64,000 nucleotides of DNA from Elusimicrobiota bacterium (lineage in GTDB: Bacteria > Elusimicrobiota > Elusimicrobia > UBA1565 > JACRDR01), in NCBI GenBank assembly GCA_016194745.1, contig JACQBA010000016.1:1-64000 (forward strand). The letters are read 5' to 3'. Of this stretch, positions 38,365 to 47,614 are shown piece by piece (within the stretch, counting starts at the first letter, position 1; each line of letters opens with the position of its first letter). Made by a program: the position numbers and the translations under genes. The notes beneath the pieces are model-generated. The model was not told the DNA's origin. It searched no databases and saw only the letters and a list, made by a program, of their open reading frames with translations.

Positions 38365-39084
38365 CTATTGGAACCTGCAGCAGACGGCGCTGGCGGAGCC
38401 GTACACGAAGCTGCCGCCGATCGTGCTGAATTTGGGGGGCGAACCCGTGGCCACCGTGCCGTCGGGATTGCCCGCGTTGATGCCGCATGCGTTCACGTCC
38501 AGCGCGACGATCCTCCAGCCGACGGGCACGCCGTCTTCGACGATGCCGCCGCTGGTCTGAAGCGCGTCGTTTCCGCCGTTCCACATCCCGCCGCCGACGG
38601 CGACCTCTCCGGCCAGGCAGCGGATCTCCGAGTGAAAGCCGCACGGGCCCTTCGTCGACGTCGTCGCGTTGCGCTGCACGCACTGGGCGAAGCCGCCGAC
38701 GCCCATGGGGACCCAGGCGCTTCCGTTGCACGATTCCGTCTTCCTGATCGCGGCGTTGTAGCGCAGCGTGCCCGCGTTCGCGCTCGAGCACGCCGGTGCC
38801 TGAAGCTCGTTTCCGAGCCTCACGCCACCGGCCACGTCCAGCTTGGCCTGCGGCGACGGCGTCCCGATGCCCACCGAGCCGCCGTCCCGGGCCAGGATCG
38901 TCTGCTGCGTGGAGGTGAGCGCCTTGTAGATGCCCGCAGGAGAGGGATAGTAGGTCGTCAGCGTCATGGTCTCCGAGCCTAGCTCGAAGACGCCCGCGGC
39001 GAAGATCGCGGCGGCCAGCGTGCCGACCAGATGCCGGCGCCGGACGTGGATGTGGATCGAGATCGTGCGGTCGGGATCGCCCAC
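38365..39084 (-). CDS. Exported fibre/pilin-like protein with 'TYYPSPAGIYK' head
   Basis: A 239-residue protein. I chose the GTG at 39084, because the upstream TTG is itself the -35 box. A hydrophobic anchor (LVGTLAAAIFAAGVFELGSE) is followed by MTLTTYYPSPAGIYK, then ARDGGSVGIGTPSPQAKLDVAGGV, a phage-tail-fibre-like beta motif, and a Cys-rich C-terminal domain (CSSAN, ESCNG, QCVQR, PCGF, RCLAG, ACGIN, VCCRF). I associate this head with surface proteins of Elusimicrobiota and relatives. It probably sits on the cell surface as an adhesin or minor pilus component. Confidence 0.6.
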   Translation of the reverse strand: MGDPDRTISIHIHVRRRHLVGTLAAAIFAAGVFELGSETMTLTTYYPSPAGIYKALTSTQQTILARDGGSVGIGTPSPQAKLDVAGGVRLGNELQAPACSSANAGTLRYNAAIRKTESCNGSAWVPMGVGGFAQCVQRNATTSTKGPCGFHSEIRCLAGEVAVGGGMWNGGNDALQTSGGIVEDGVPVGWRIVALDVNACGINAGNPDGTVATGSPPKFSTIGGSFVYGSASAVCCRFQ

Positions 39085-39091
39085 TGCACCA

Positions 39092-39120
39092 AGCGTAGGC
39101 TGGGCGGCTCGACCTGTCAA
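39092..39120 (-). promoter_or_regulatory. Promoter TTGACA-17 bp-TACGCT
   Basis: A perfect TTGACA (39115-39120) and TACGCT (39092-39097) are 17 bp apart on the minus strand. The predicted start coincides with the GTG at 39084, so the mRNA would have essentially no leader. Confidence 0.6.
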
Positions 39121-39273
39121 GAGGGGTCTCGACGGGGAGCCTCGGATGAAGAGGGGGCGGCGGGTCCGATCCGGCCCGGAGCGAAGGACCTAGGTTGCGC
39201 CGGAGGTCCTAGGCGCATACGAGCCCAATGGCCCTTTCGTGGGGCATCCTGCGCCCTTATTATCCTAGGAACA

Positions 39274-41124
39274 ATGAATAAGGGAGGGCTAGTCGCCCGA
39301 TTCTCCGCGCTTGGGTTTGTATTGCTGAGCGCCGTCGCCGCCGTCGCCGGGCCCGTCGTTCAAGCCCCGGCGTCCGCCCCGACCGCCTTGACGCCGCTCG
39401 TGGGCATGGTGCTCGCGAACCCGGGCATCCGCCTCGAGCTCAACCAGACGATCCTCAGCATCGGCTCCTTGGCGCAGCCGTCGTTGTCGTCGCTCGTCCC
39501 GGCGGCGGGGGTCAGCGTGGAGAGCCTCAGCTTGGCATCGAACCAATTGCAGGCGACCCAAGTCGCGCGCATTCTGTACGCTCACCCGCGGCTCGTCATC
39601 AAGGGGAAGGAGCAGCTGTCCGAGATCCTTACGCCCGAGGCGATCGAGTCGCTCGAGACCTCGGTCCGGGCGATGTCGAAGACGGCCTCGAAGGACCCCG
39701 AGTCCCAGCTCGCCAAGGACTTGAAGCACATCCAGGCCATCACCGATCTGCCGTCGATGAGCAGCGTCGCCGACGTCGACGGCGCGATCCGACGCCTCGT
39801 GGAGAACCAAGTGCCGCTCGGCGGAAATCCGTCCGGCGGCGCGGCCGCCGCGCCGGTGATCGTCGACAAGGACTCCGGCGGCCGCGCTCCGGTCGTCGCG
39901 CTGACAAAGCCCGCGGGAGACACCCGCCGGCCGGTGAGCGTCGTCCCCGCGCCGAACGAAGTGCCTCCGGGCCAGGCGCCCCGCATGAGCGAGGCGCAGC
40001 TCGCCGAGTACGTGCGAGCCCACACGATGAAAGAGGACCGGATCGCCAAGACGGAGCAGGGCGGACTCGTTCGCGTCAATTTCGAGTCGGGCGTGTATCG
40101 CCCCGAGTACGCGCCGATCCTCAAGAAGATGGGCGTCGATCTAGTCGCGATCATCGCGCCCACCAAGGCCGAGATCGAGACGTACGACGAGGATCGGCAA
40201 GGCTTTTTCCTTAAGACGGAGTATACCCGCTACGTTACTCCCGCGCGCACCATCGACGAGTTCATCGACCTTCTGCCGGGACGCGAGAGCCGGCGGACGT
40301 GGAAGAATGAGATCCAAAAGAGCGAGGTACTCGCCAGCAATCCCGAACTCATGAAGGTCGTCCCGCTCACCGTGGAACTGTTCGAGACGTGGTATCAGAT
40401 CTACGAGGAAGAGGTCGTCCGCAAGGGAGGCGGCAAGCGCAACATCCCCCGGTCTCACGCGCGCGATCTTCTCGCGAAGGGGGAGTTGAGCAATTGGCAT
40501 GGGCTCTTCTACATGAACCCGGATAATCCTTCGGAAATGCTCGGCGGCGTCATTTTCCTGGAGAACAAGCCGCGCAAGATGCTTGTCGCGGGCTATGCGG
40601 CGTACCGCAAGCGGCTCAAGAACGGCTACTTCATCACCGAGCGGACGGTCATAGAAGGCAACCGGCTCGCGCTGAAGCTCGGGTACAAAGTGTTGAGCCT
40701 CGGGCAGGACACGAATTTCTACGGTTACGATTATCCGCTCGGCCTGCGCTACAGCAAGGCGAAGTTCCGGGTCTCGGCGTACCCGGAGGACCGGCTAATC
40801 CTCCTCAACGTGATCAATCCGGCGAAGATGTACGCCATCACGCACAATAAGAAGCGCGGCGGCTACCTCTTCGACACGATCCGCCGCGACTCGCCGCTTC
40901 TCGCGCGCTACTACGCGGCGCTGGAGAATGACCCGAAGTCCGTTCCCGAGGCGCAGGATCTGCTCGGCAGCGACTACTTCACGCCGAACATACTGCCGTC
41001 GCCGGACGTCCTCGTCGTCAACCATTTCAGCTGGGACGATATCGATATCCTGCAGCCCGTAGGTCTCGGGAATGTCCGAAAGCACTCCTTGCCTCCCCCC
41101 GAGGATTCGGGCGGGGGAAGATAG
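39274..41124 (+). CDS. Exported or anchored protein with C-terminal GNAT-like domain
   Basis: A 616-residue protein with an N-terminal signal/anchor (LGFVLLSAVAAVAGPV) after the ATG at 39274. Residues 25-250 are Ala/Pro/Ser-rich. From about 270 a folded domain has VVPLTVELFETWYQIYEEEV, LSNWHGLFYMNPDNPSEMLGGVIFL, KMLVAGYAAYRKRLKNGYFITER and LALKLGYKVLSLGQDTNFYG. Its strand order resembles GNAT/FemAB-type acyl or aminoacyl transferases. I do not see a clean acetyl-CoA loop, so the assignment is tentative. It ends 3 nt before the ATP-grasp/MFS fusion gene and is surely cotranscribed, which suggests aminoacyl transfer in the same pathway. Confidence 0.55.
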   Translation: MNKGGLVARFSALGFVLLSAVAAVAGPVVQAPASAPTALTPLVGMVLANPGIRLELNQTILSIGSLAQPSLSSLVPAAGVSVESLSLASNQLQATQVARILYAHPRLVIKGKEQLSEILTPEAIESLETSVRAMSKTASKDPESQLAKDLKHIQAITDLPSMSSVADVDGAIRRLVENQVPLGGNPSGGAAAAPVIVDKDSGGRAPVVALTKPAGDTRRPVSVVPAPNEVPPGQAPRMSEAQLAEYVRAHTMKEDRIAKTEQGGLVRVNFESGVYRPEYAPILKKMGVDLVAIIAPTKAEIETYDEDRQGFFLKTEYTRYVTPARTIDEFIDLLPGRESRRTWKNEIQKSEVLASNPELMKVVPLTVELFETWYQIYEEEVVRKGGGKRNIPRSHARDLLAKGELSNWHGLFYMNPDNPSEMLGGVIFLENKPRKMLVAGYAAYRKRLKNGYFITERTVIEGNRLALKLGYKVLSLGQDTNFYGYDYPLGLRYSKAKFRVSAYPEDRLILLNVINPAKMYAITHNKKRGGYLFDTIRRDSPLLARYYAALENDPKSVPEAQDLLGSDYFTPNILPSPDVLVVNHFSWDDIDILQPVGLGNVRKHSLPPPEDSGGGR

Positions 41125-41127
41125 GAG

Positions 41128-44100
41128 ATGCTGAAAAAAGCCACGGCGGCGCTCCTGTCCGCCATCATCGTCGGGGTGGCGCCGGGCTTCGACGCGTATC
41201 GCGCGGTGGCGCAGAATACGCCTCGAGCCGGCGACGTGAAAGGCGGGCTCGGCGAGGCGACCGGTCTCGGCAACGGGACGATGAGCGTTCCGTCTCTCTC
41301 GTTCTCGCTCTCCAACAATCAGAGCCTCGGGCTCGACCTCAACGGCAGCGGTCTAGCGGGCGCGACCCTCACGTACGAGAAGGATCGCGGCGGCATGCTG
41401 GCGTCGGCGAGCGGACTCCGCTTGAACGCGTCCGTTCCCGGGCAGGTGACCGGGACGCTGGGCGGGGTTGCGACGTCGGCGAATCCAGCCGTCATGAACG
41501 CTTTGCCTCAAGGGAACGCAATGGCGGCGAAGCAGGACGGCCGGCAGGGCTCTACGGACGCCGCGGGCCGGGGCGCCCAGCCGCACTCGCTCAAAGGCGA
41601 CGCGAAGCCCGCCGAGGAGGGAGGGACCTTCATTGGAAGGCTCTTGTCCGTTGCGAGCCGGTGGCGCGGCGACGCCGGCCGCGGTTCCGACAGCGGCATC
41701 CGCAAGGCGTACGAAAACGCGGCGCCGGGCGTTGCCGAGACGGGCGTCGCCACGACGCAGTCCGAGAACGCGGTCCACGGGCCGGGCCTCGCGCCGGCGG
41801 CGCAGACGGCCGAGCCCGCGCGCGCGGCGGAGATCGTGCGCGCGTCCGTCCCGTCGGGCGGAAACGGCGCCCCGGGCGGCTCCCGCCGTTCCAAGACCCG
41901 CACGCTCTTGGGCGACTTCTACGAGATCTTCGGCACGCCTCTGGTGGACGCGGCGCGCACGGGCGTCAACGCGGCCAAGGCGCTGGTCTGGCCGTTCCTG
42001 CATCCGCTCCAATCGGCGCGGGCCCTCGGGGGCTTCGTCCTCCATCCCGTCGCCTCGACGCGGCACGGCATCGACGGCCTCAAGAAGACCCTGACGGGCG
42101 GCGCCGGCCTCGCCGACCTGGACGCGAGCCAGAAGGCGTTCCTTCTCGCGCAGGTGCTGTTCCTCGTGGGCGTGACGATCTACCTGACGTCGATCCCGGT
42201 CCTCGCGGCGGCGCTGACCGGCAACGCGGCGTTCATGGGCAACATCCGCGCGACGCATTACATCGTCTTCGGCGTGACGTCGCTCATCTCGGGCCGGATC
42301 GCGCGCAGCATCTCCATGAAGAACAACCTCGTCGCGGGCGCGGTCGGCCGCATCTTCGTCCTGACGAGCATGGCGGCCCTCGCCTTGTCGACTCTCTCCG
42401 TCTCCATCACGTGGCCGCTCATCCTCGCCCTCGTCGCGCTGAACTCGATCATCGTCGCGATCAACCATCTCGTCGACATCGACACCGACGGGGCGCGGCT
42501 CGTTTTCCGCGACGACAAGAAGATTGAAAAGTCGATCTACCTCTTCGAGATGATCGACATGGCGCTCATGCTCGCCTTCCCGCCGCTCTTGGGCCTCGGG
42601 ATCGACGCGCTGGGCCCGCTGCTCGGCTCGACGCTCGGGCTGCTCACCTTCGCGGCGATGATGGGCGTCAGCGGCTGGCTCTACAAGAACAAGGTGCACA
42701 TCGTCGGTGACGCGCCCCAGAAGTTCAAGCTCGAGACCACCAAAGGCTTGCCGGGTGCGATCGGCTGGACGGCCCTGGCGGCGAGCGCGGGCGCCATGGC
42801 ATGGGGCGGCTTCCTCTATACGACCGGCGCGGCGGGCGCGATTGCGACGCTGGGCCTCGGAGGCGTGCTGCTGGTCGCGGGAGGGGTCCTTCTACTGCAC
42901 TGGGACACCCTCGGCGCGATCTTCGGCAACGGGACCGTGAGGAACCGGTGGTTCTCGGCCACCGCGGAAAAAATCCTGGAGGACGCGCTGCCGAACGTGA
43001 TCTATCCCGCGCTGGCGCTCCAGGTCCTCGTGGCGGGCGCCTTCGGCGTGGGTCTGCTCCAGGCCTCGGTCGCGCTCGCCGGCTTGATCGTGATGAACCG
43101 GCTCCTGTCCTACGCGCAGAAGTTCCAAGAGGAGAAGGGCCTCAAGCGCTTCCTCTCGGTCCTGACGCTCGGCGCGAGCCTCGCGGTCATCCCGTCGATG
43201 GGGTTGTGGCTGGCCCCGTCCATGGCGACGGCCATCGGCGTCGCGTTCCTTATCCAATATCTCAGCAAGCCGATCCAGTCGAGGATGCGGTCCATGCTCC
43301 AGATCGCGATCAAGGACGACCCGAGGGCCCGCGAGAAGGCTAAGGACATCTGGAGCCTGATGGAGATCGTGCAGGGCGTCGTGAAGGGACTCGGCGCCTT
43401 GGGATTCGGCTGGCTTCTGCTCAACTCCGGCGTGGGCACGGTCGCGTTCGCGCTCCTCGGCGACATGGCGGCGCTCAAGGCCGTCTCCATCACGTTCGGG
43501 GCGATGATCTTCGTCTACGTCTACAGCCTGCGGCAGATCATGAAGCCGCGGCGGATGACCTTCTACGCCGACCCCGATCAGGCGAAGGCGAAGGAGATCG
43601 AGGCGAAGGGCTGGGAGAAGCTGCAGAAGACCCTCAAGCTCTTCGGCCACGACCGCCTGCCCGTGAAGAAGATCGCCGCTGCGGACCCGAACCGTCCGAC
43701 GGTCGTCGTCATGGCGCACGGCTCGCACCATAAGTTCTCGATCCTCCGCGAAGGAGGCCGCCAGGCGCCGGGCGACGTCTTCCTGGCGATCGATCCGTCC
43801 TGGCTCGAGCAGGAGATCGACCCCGCGACGGGCGTGGCGACGAACTACCTCAAGAAGGGCGTGACCTTCGACGAGAGAGGAAAGCCGGTGCTCGTGGAGC
43901 ACGCGACGCCTCGGCGCATCCACTATTTCGGCGATTGGTTCACGCCGGGCGCCAACGACCGGAGCGACGGGCTGCCGCTCGAGAAGAACATCAAGATCCC
44001 GACCTCGAGCTCGCGCCAGCTAGAGATGTGGATCGGCGACAAGGCGCGTCAGACCTTGATTCTGGCCGCCAAGGGCATCGCCATCCCGGCGACGCTCATG

Positions 44101-46305
44101 TTCATCATCGCCGGCAACCCGCTGGCGAAGGACGCGAAGGATTTCCCCAAGGCCACGGTCTACGCGGGCTCGATGCCCGAGGAGAACGCCCGGCAGCGCG
44201 ACGAGATCCGCGGGCGGCTGAACCAGTTCATCGCGAAGCTGGCGAAGGACAAGGAAGAGATCGTTATCAAGCCGTCGGGCTCCCAGTTCCACTCGGGCCG
44301 GGGCGTCGGCTTCTTCAAGCGCGGGCAGGTCGAGCAGATGATCGACCACGTCGTCATGCTCTCCAAAGACGAGATGATCCTCCAGGGCGACGGTGCCGTC
44401 CTCATCAACGAGCGCATCGAGGATCCCGCGGTCTATATTCAGGACAAGGACGACGGCAGCGGGCTATTCAACCTCCTGTGGAACAAGAAGAACCCGATCC
44501 ATCTCATGACGCGCAAGGAGATCCCGAGCGCTCTCCCGCACGAGATCAAGGATTGGAATTTCCGCGTCCAGGTTCACCGGACTCCGTGGGGCGGCGCCGA
44601 GACAGCCTCGATCCTGGCGCGCGCCGGCACCCGCGGCAAGCCGACGAACGCGGAACCCGAGGGCAATCCGCTCGACGCGGCGGGCGCTTTGAGATGGGAG
44701 GACATCGTCGCGGCGCTCCGCCTGCAGCACGGGCTCCTGAAGACGGACGCCGAGGCGGCGGCCTTCATGGCCGAGGTCAAGGCGCTCGGCAAGAACGCCC
44801 TCGAGGCCGTCATCGAAGCGGAAAAGTCACGGGTGCGGGAGCCGGGCGAACCGGCGCAGTCCCAGACGGACTACATCGGCTTGGACGTGATGGTCGATTT
44901 CGTCGACGGCAAGCTCGTCCCCAAGATCATCGAGATCAACGACCACGACTCCGGGCTCCAACCGCATTACGATTGGCTCAATCCGGGGCAAGAGGGGCTC
45001 TCTTCCCGCGGCTGGATCGCGAACATGCTCGCCCGAGCCGCGCGCGAGGCGATGCGCGGGAAGCGCCTCGTGATCGTCGGCTCGGGCTACGAGAGCAAGC
45101 GCTTCTTCTTCGAGAAGGCGAAGGAGCTCGGCATCAAGATCGTCCTCATCGCCCCGCCGGACTCTTGGGCGAAGGACCTGGTCGAGGAGTTCATCCCGGT
45201 CGATAGCACGAACCATAAGACGGCGGTCCCGGCGGCCGTGGCGGCGCTTCGCGAGATCCAGAAGAGAGGCAAGCTCGACGGCATCACGACGTTCTGGGAA
45301 GACGACGTCGTGCTCAAGGCCAAGGTGGCCGAGGGCATCGGGCTGCCCTCGTACTCGGTCGAGATGTCGGAAGACTCGCGCGACAAGTTCCGGATGCGGC
45401 GGCGCTTGGAGAACGCGGGCATGGAGATGCCGTCGCGCTTCCGCGTCAGCGACGACAAGGACCTGGAGGCGGCTATCCGGAAGCTGGAGGGACGCGGAGG
45501 ACGCCTGAAGCGGCCGATGGTCGTCAAACCGGCCGAAGGCGCGGAATCACAGGGCAACCTCCGCGTGAATACCGTCGAAGAGTTGAGGAAAGGCGTCGCA
45601 CGGACGCGCGCCTACGTCGCGGCCTCCGACGATCCGATCTTCGCGCAGAGCAGAGACGTCTTCATCGAGGACTATTTGGGCGGCCGCGAGTGGGACGCCA
45701 ACATCGCCGTCCAGAACGGCAAGCTGATCTGGGGCGCCGTCACCGACAACTGGCCGACCCGCGAGCCGTATTTCACGCCGACGGGCTTCTCCTCGCCGAC
45801 GCGGCGCCTGAGCGCGACGGAGCGGCAGGCGGCGCTGGACTACGCGCTCGAGGTCGTGTTGAAGGCCGGATTTACCGACGGCGTCTTCCATGTGGAGGGC
45901 AAGACCGACAAGACCCCCATGCTGCTCGAGAACAACATCCGTCCCGGCGGGCACTATGTGGTTCCGACCGATGAGGCGGTCACGGGCGTGAGCCAGGCCG
46001 AACTGCTCTACGCAATCGCCCTTGGAGTGCAGATCCACCCGTATTCCTCGCCTACGCCGCTGGTATACAAGGAAGGCGAGTTCGTGTTCCCCGACACCGC
46101 CGGAGTGTTCCTGGGCATCGACGGGGTCGAAGAAGCCAAGAAGATCACGGGCATAGACATCGAAGTCTTGGTCAAGCCCGGCACTCCCGTCGAGACTTAT
46201 AACCGCGTCGTCATGATCGACGCGACGGTGGGCGCGGCCGGGGACATGAGCACGATCGAGCTCGCCAAGTCCAAGCTGCGCATCCGCATCGGCCCCAAGT
46301 CCTGA
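41128..46305 (+). CDS. Giant fusion: leader, MFS-like transporter, two ATP-grasp domains
   Basis: A 1725-residue protein. Residues 1-29 are a secretion-type leader (SAIIVGVAPGFDAYRAVAQ). About 30-250 is low complexity. About 335-815 holds around a dozen membrane helices in two halves, arranged as in MFS transporters. About 857-1300 is a first ATP-grasp-like domain (EIVIKPSGSQFHSGRGVGFF, LINERIEDPAVYIQ, and GLDVMVDFVDGKLVPKIIEINDHD with its metal-binding E-I-N). About 1313-1690 is a second, clearer ATP-grasp (LVIVGSGYESKRFFFEKAKE, RPMVVKPAEGAESQGN, VFIEDYLGGREWDAN, MLLENNIRPGGH). Such domains join a carboxylate to an amine with ATP. A single chain could make and export a peptide-like compound. 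It follows a GNAT-like gene by 3 nt. Confidence 0.8.
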   Translation: MLKKATAALLSAIIVGVAPGFDAYRAVAQNTPRAGDVKGGLGEATGLGNGTMSVPSLSFSLSNNQSLGLDLNGSGLAGATLTYEKDRGGMLASASGLRLNASVPGQVTGTLGGVATSANPAVMNALPQGNAMAAKQDGRQGSTDAAGRGAQPHSLKGDAKPAEEGGTFIGRLLSVASRWRGDAGRGSDSGIRKAYENAAPGVAETGVATTQSENAVHGPGLAPAAQTAEPARAAEIVRASVPSGGNGAPGGSRRSKTRTLLGDFYEIFGTPLVDAARTGVNAAKALVWPFLHPLQSARALGGFVLHPVASTRHGIDGLKKTLTGGAGLADLDASQKAFLLAQVLFLVGVTIYLTSIPVLAAALTGNAAFMGNIRATHYIVFGVTSLISGRIARSISMKNNLVAGAVGRIFVLTSMAALALSTLSVSITWPLILALVALNSIIVAINHLVDIDTDGARLVFRDDKKIEKSIYLFEMIDMALMLAFPPLLGLGIDALGPLLGSTLGLLTFAAMMGVSGWLYKNKVHIVGDAPQKFKLETTKGLPGAIGWTALAASAGAMAWGGFLYTTGAAGAIATLGLGGVLLVAGGVLLLHWDTLGAIFGNGTVRNRWFSATAEKILEDALPNVIYPALALQVLVAGAFGVGLLQASVALAGLIVMNRLLSYAQKFQEEKGLKRFLSVLTLGASLAVIPSMGLWLAPSMATAIGVAFLIQYLSKPIQSRMRSMLQIAIKDDPRAREKAKDIWSLMEIVQGVVKGLGALGFGWLLLNSGVGTVAFALLGDMAALKAVSITFGAMIFVYVYSLRQIMKPRRMTFYADPDQAKAKEIEAKGWEKLQKTLKLFGHDRLPVKKIAAADPNRPTVVVMAHGSHHKFSILREGGRQAPGDVFLAIDPSWLEQEIDPATGVATNYLKKGVTFDERGKPVLVEHATPRRIHYFGDWFTPGANDRSDGLPLEKNIKIPTSSSRQLEMWIGDKARQTLILAAKGIAIPATLMFIIAGNPLAKDAKDFPKATVYAGSMPEENARQRDEIRGRLNQFIAKLAKDKEEIVIKPSGSQFHSGRGVGFFKRGQVEQMIDHVVMLSKDEMILQGDGAVLINERIEDPAVYIQDKDDGSGLFNLLWNKKNPIHLMTRKEIPSALPHEIKDWNFRVQVHRTPWGGAETASILARAGTRGKPTNAEPEGNPLDAAGALRWEDIVAALRLQHGLLKTDAEAAAFMAEVKALGKNALEAVIEAEKSRVREPGEPAQSQTDYIGLDVMVDFVDGKLVPKIIEINDHDSGLQPHYDWLNPGQEGLSSRGWIANMLARAAREAMRGKRLVIVGSGYESKRFFFEKAKELGIKIVLIAPPDSWAKDLVEEFIPVDSTNHKTAVPAAVAALREIQKRGKLDGITTFWEDDVVLKAKVAEGIGLPSYSVEMSEDSRDKFRMRRRLENAGMEMPSRFRVSDDKDLEAAIRKLEGRGGRLKRPMVVKPAEGAESQGNLRVNTVEELRKGVARTRAYVAASDDPIFAQSRDVFIEDYLGGREWDANIAVQNGKLIWGAVTDNWPTREPYFTPTGFSSPTRRLSATERQAALDYALEVVLKAGFTDGVFHVEGKTDKTPMLLENNIRPGGHYVVPTDEAVTGVSQAELLYAIALGVQIHPYSSPTPLVYKEGEFVFPDTAGVFLGIDGVEEAKKITGIDIEVLVKPGTPVETYNRVVMIDATVGAAGDMSTIELAKSKLRIRIGPKS

Positions 46306-46392
46306 CCCGCCGCCTTTAATCCAACTTTTACGAAGCCATAATCCGGCGTTAACGGCCGGCGGCTAACCTGTCCTTAGAAGCAGGAGGCCGAT

Positions 46393-47601
46393 ATGAGACT
46401 GTCCACCGTGACTCGCGCGATCTCCCTGATGCTGACGTTCTCCATGATCACCAACGCCGTCGGCGCGGCCAATGTCGCCGTGATGTCCGGTATGCCGGCG
46501 GGCCTGCGGTTCGCGGGACGTCCCGCGGCATCCGCGCATCGCTTCTTGGGCGACCGATCCGGCAGTGCGGCTCCCGCCGAGGTCGCAAAGGGCTCCGACT
46601 GGACGTTTTCGGGAGTTCTTGCCAAGGGGAACTCAATGCTCGGTCGGTGGAGCGGGACATGGCGGAAGGCGTACGAATCCCTGACCGCCGGGGCGCCCCG
46701 ACCGGTCGAGGCGCTTCCCGCGCCCTGGAAAAACGAAAGCGCCCCTTCGGCGCCAGCGCGCGTGCGGCGGCCTGAGACGGCTCCGTCCTCTCGCCCGGAG
46801 GCGGGGGATTCGCTGAGCCTGATCATCCCGCTCGCGCAGGCGCTGCTGGGCGCGCAGAGGGACGACGCCGCTTCGGGCTGGAACGCGCGCGATCGCGTCC
46901 AGCATTCGCCGCTGGCCAACCTGGAGCTGAGATCCGCGGCGAACTCGACTCCGGTCATTCGTCCCCAGGACATGACGCGGCCGCAGCGCTCCTCCGACCC
47001 GCTCGTCTTCGACTTGACCGGCGACGGAATACGCACGAGCGACCTGCGGGTCGTCTTCGATCTGACGGGGGAAGGAAAGATGTTCCGCGTCCACGACGTC
47101 GCCTCGAACGTGGGCGTGCTCGCCTTCGACGCCGACGGGGACGGCGTCTCCGGGGGGAACGGAAGCGAGCTGTTCGGCGACCGCACGGACTTGAACGCGT
47201 GGGGACGGCCGGACGGGTTCTCCGATGGCTTCCAGGCCCTCGAGGAGTTCATTTTCAAGGCGGAGCGGGAGGGCGTGCTGCCGCGCGGGATCGCGCGCCG
47301 CGGGAGGCTGGGCCCCAAGGAACTGCGGGCCCTTGAGAAGGCCTACGGGCTCAAGATGCGCGTCGGCAGCTTCCTTCAGGAGGCGGTATCGCTGCGGACA
47401 GCGGGCGTCCGGGAGATCGTCCTCTCGAACGCGGCGTCGGAGTTCCAGCCTAACTTCGACGGGCAGAACGACGACGCGCTGACGCGCGCCGGAGCCCATT
47501 TCGTCCGCGCCGATGGAAGCCGGGGCGAGTATTGCGACGTGTTCTTCCGGGGCGTCGAGACCCGGATGACGTTGGTGGCTTCTACCTTCCGCAGGCCCTA
47601 G
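46393..47601 (+). CDS. Exported calcium-binding-type protein (FrpC/RTX-associated domain)
   Basis: A 402-residue protein with a signal peptide (SLMLTFSMITNAVGAA). After a disordered Pro/Ala region, residues 205-285 read LVFDLTGDGIRTSD, VFDLTGEGKMFRV, VLAFDADGDGVSGGNGSELFGDRTDLN, then GFQALEEF. This D-x-D-G-D-G plus S-E-L-F-G-D arrangement is the conserved region of FrpA/FrpC-type RTX proteins and binds Ca2+. The nonapeptide GGxGxDxUx repeats are absent. The C-terminal 110 residues are unfamiliar. AGGAGG precedes the ATG. It follows the ATP-grasp fusion on the same strand after an 87-bp gap. Confidence 0.7.
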   Translation: MRLSTVTRAISLMLTFSMITNAVGAANVAVMSGMPAGLRFAGRPAASAHRFLGDRSGSAAPAEVAKGSDWTFSGVLAKGNSMLGRWSGTWRKAYESLTAGAPRPVEALPAPWKNESAPSAPARVRRPETAPSSRPEAGDSLSLIIPLAQALLGAQRDDAASGWNARDRVQHSPLANLELRSAANSTPVIRPQDMTRPQRSSDPLVFDLTGDGIRTSDLRVVFDLTGEGKMFRVHDVASNVGVLAFDADGDGVSGGNGSELFGDRTDLNAWGRPDGFSDGFQALEEFIFKAEREGVLPRGIARRGRLGPKELRALEKAYGLKMRVGSFLQEAVSLRTAGVREIVLSNAASEFQPNFDGQNDDALTRAGAHFVRADGSRGEYCDVFFRGVETRMTLVASTFRRP

Positions 47602-47614
47602 CGCACTGCGGACG

